Under the pieces are notes generated by a model. The model searched no databases, had not been told where the DNA came from, and saw nothing but the letters and a program-made list of their open reading frames with translations. Below are positions 50,648 to 50,648 of a stretch of 50,648 bases of DNA, piece after piece (positions within the stretch are counted from its first letter, which is position 1; every line of letters begins with the position of its first letter). The position numbers and the translations under genes were made by a program. Source of the stretch: Sphingobacteriaceae bacterium (GTDB lineage: Bacteria > Bacteroidota > Bacteroidia > B-17B0 > Aurantibacillaceae); NCBI GenBank assembly GCA_023251725.1, contig JAHEYG010000012.1, positions 1 to 50,648 of the forward strand. Direction: 5' to 3'.

Positions 50648-50648
50648 G

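Overview
The window is AT-rich bacterial chromosome from a member of the Bacteroidota. Four lines of evidence support this. Five secreted proteins end in type IX secretion (T9SS type A) sorting domains. Most promoter-like sites match the Bacteroidota -7 element TAnnTTTG, and Shine-Dalgarno sequences are not evident. A chorismate dehydratase (MqnA) points to the futalosine menaquinone route. Finally, several short dispersed palindromes and degenerate tandem repeats of a kind I associate with environmental Bacteroidota lie between genes. I cannot place it below phylum or class. No tRNA, rRNA, CRISPR array, prophage or insertion sequence was recognised.

Layout. (1) 1-9.9 kb is mostly housekeeping: a partial unknown gene, mqnA without a normal start codon, a lipid kinase, a secreted metzincin protease, metG overlapping an unknown exported protein, an HNH/NUMOD4 protein, an LD-carboxypeptidase and an alpha/beta hydrolase. 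(2) 9.9-12.7 kb holds tyrS and rpoN. (3) 12.8-23.7 kb is a surface-glycan region: an acyltransferase, two methyltransferases, a GNAT protein, a polysaccharide deacetylase, a DUF2304 protein, two GT2 enzymes, two GT-C-like membrane proteins and two paralogous lipoproteins, largely in minus-strand operons with 1-23 nt overlaps. (4) 23.8-28.6 kb carries a 3-oxoacid CoA-transferase pair, a class A penicillin-binding protein and a ferredoxin-NADP reductase-like flavoprotein. (5) 28.7-33.8 kb is a tandem triplet of related T9SS-exported beta-propeller proteins, with strong terminators after the first and third. (6) 33.9-41.2 kb has a STAS-like small protein, two secreted amidohydrolase-fold proteins, a SirB2-cytochrome c fusion, HflX and a GNAT enzyme. 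(7) 41.5-45.4 kb has an operon of a flippase-like membrane protein, a GT2 and an oligopeptide-type ABC permease, then ruvC. (8) 45.4-48.3 kb is a phenylacetyl-CoA epoxidase operon paaA-paaB-paaC-(35-aa membrane protein)-paaD with a well-formed promoter. (9) 48.5-50.4 kb is another T9SS-exported propeller/PKD protein, followed by the edge of a minus-strand gene.

How the genes work together. The glycan region looks like a lipid-linked sugar assembly and modification locus in which dolichol-phosphate-mannose-like GT2 enzymes feed membrane GT-C transferases. The paa operon supplies four of the five epoxidase subunits for aerobic hybrid degradation of phenylacetate, and the CoA-transferase pair fits acetoacetate or ketoacid catabolism. 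No clear undescribed defence or mobile system was found. The most intriguing items are the propeller triplet, the small membrane protein inside the paa operon, the pair of metal-site-less amidohydrolase domains beside an intact one, the mqnA start anomaly, the promoterless open fragment in the glycan locus, and the varied short repeats concentrated in gene gaps.
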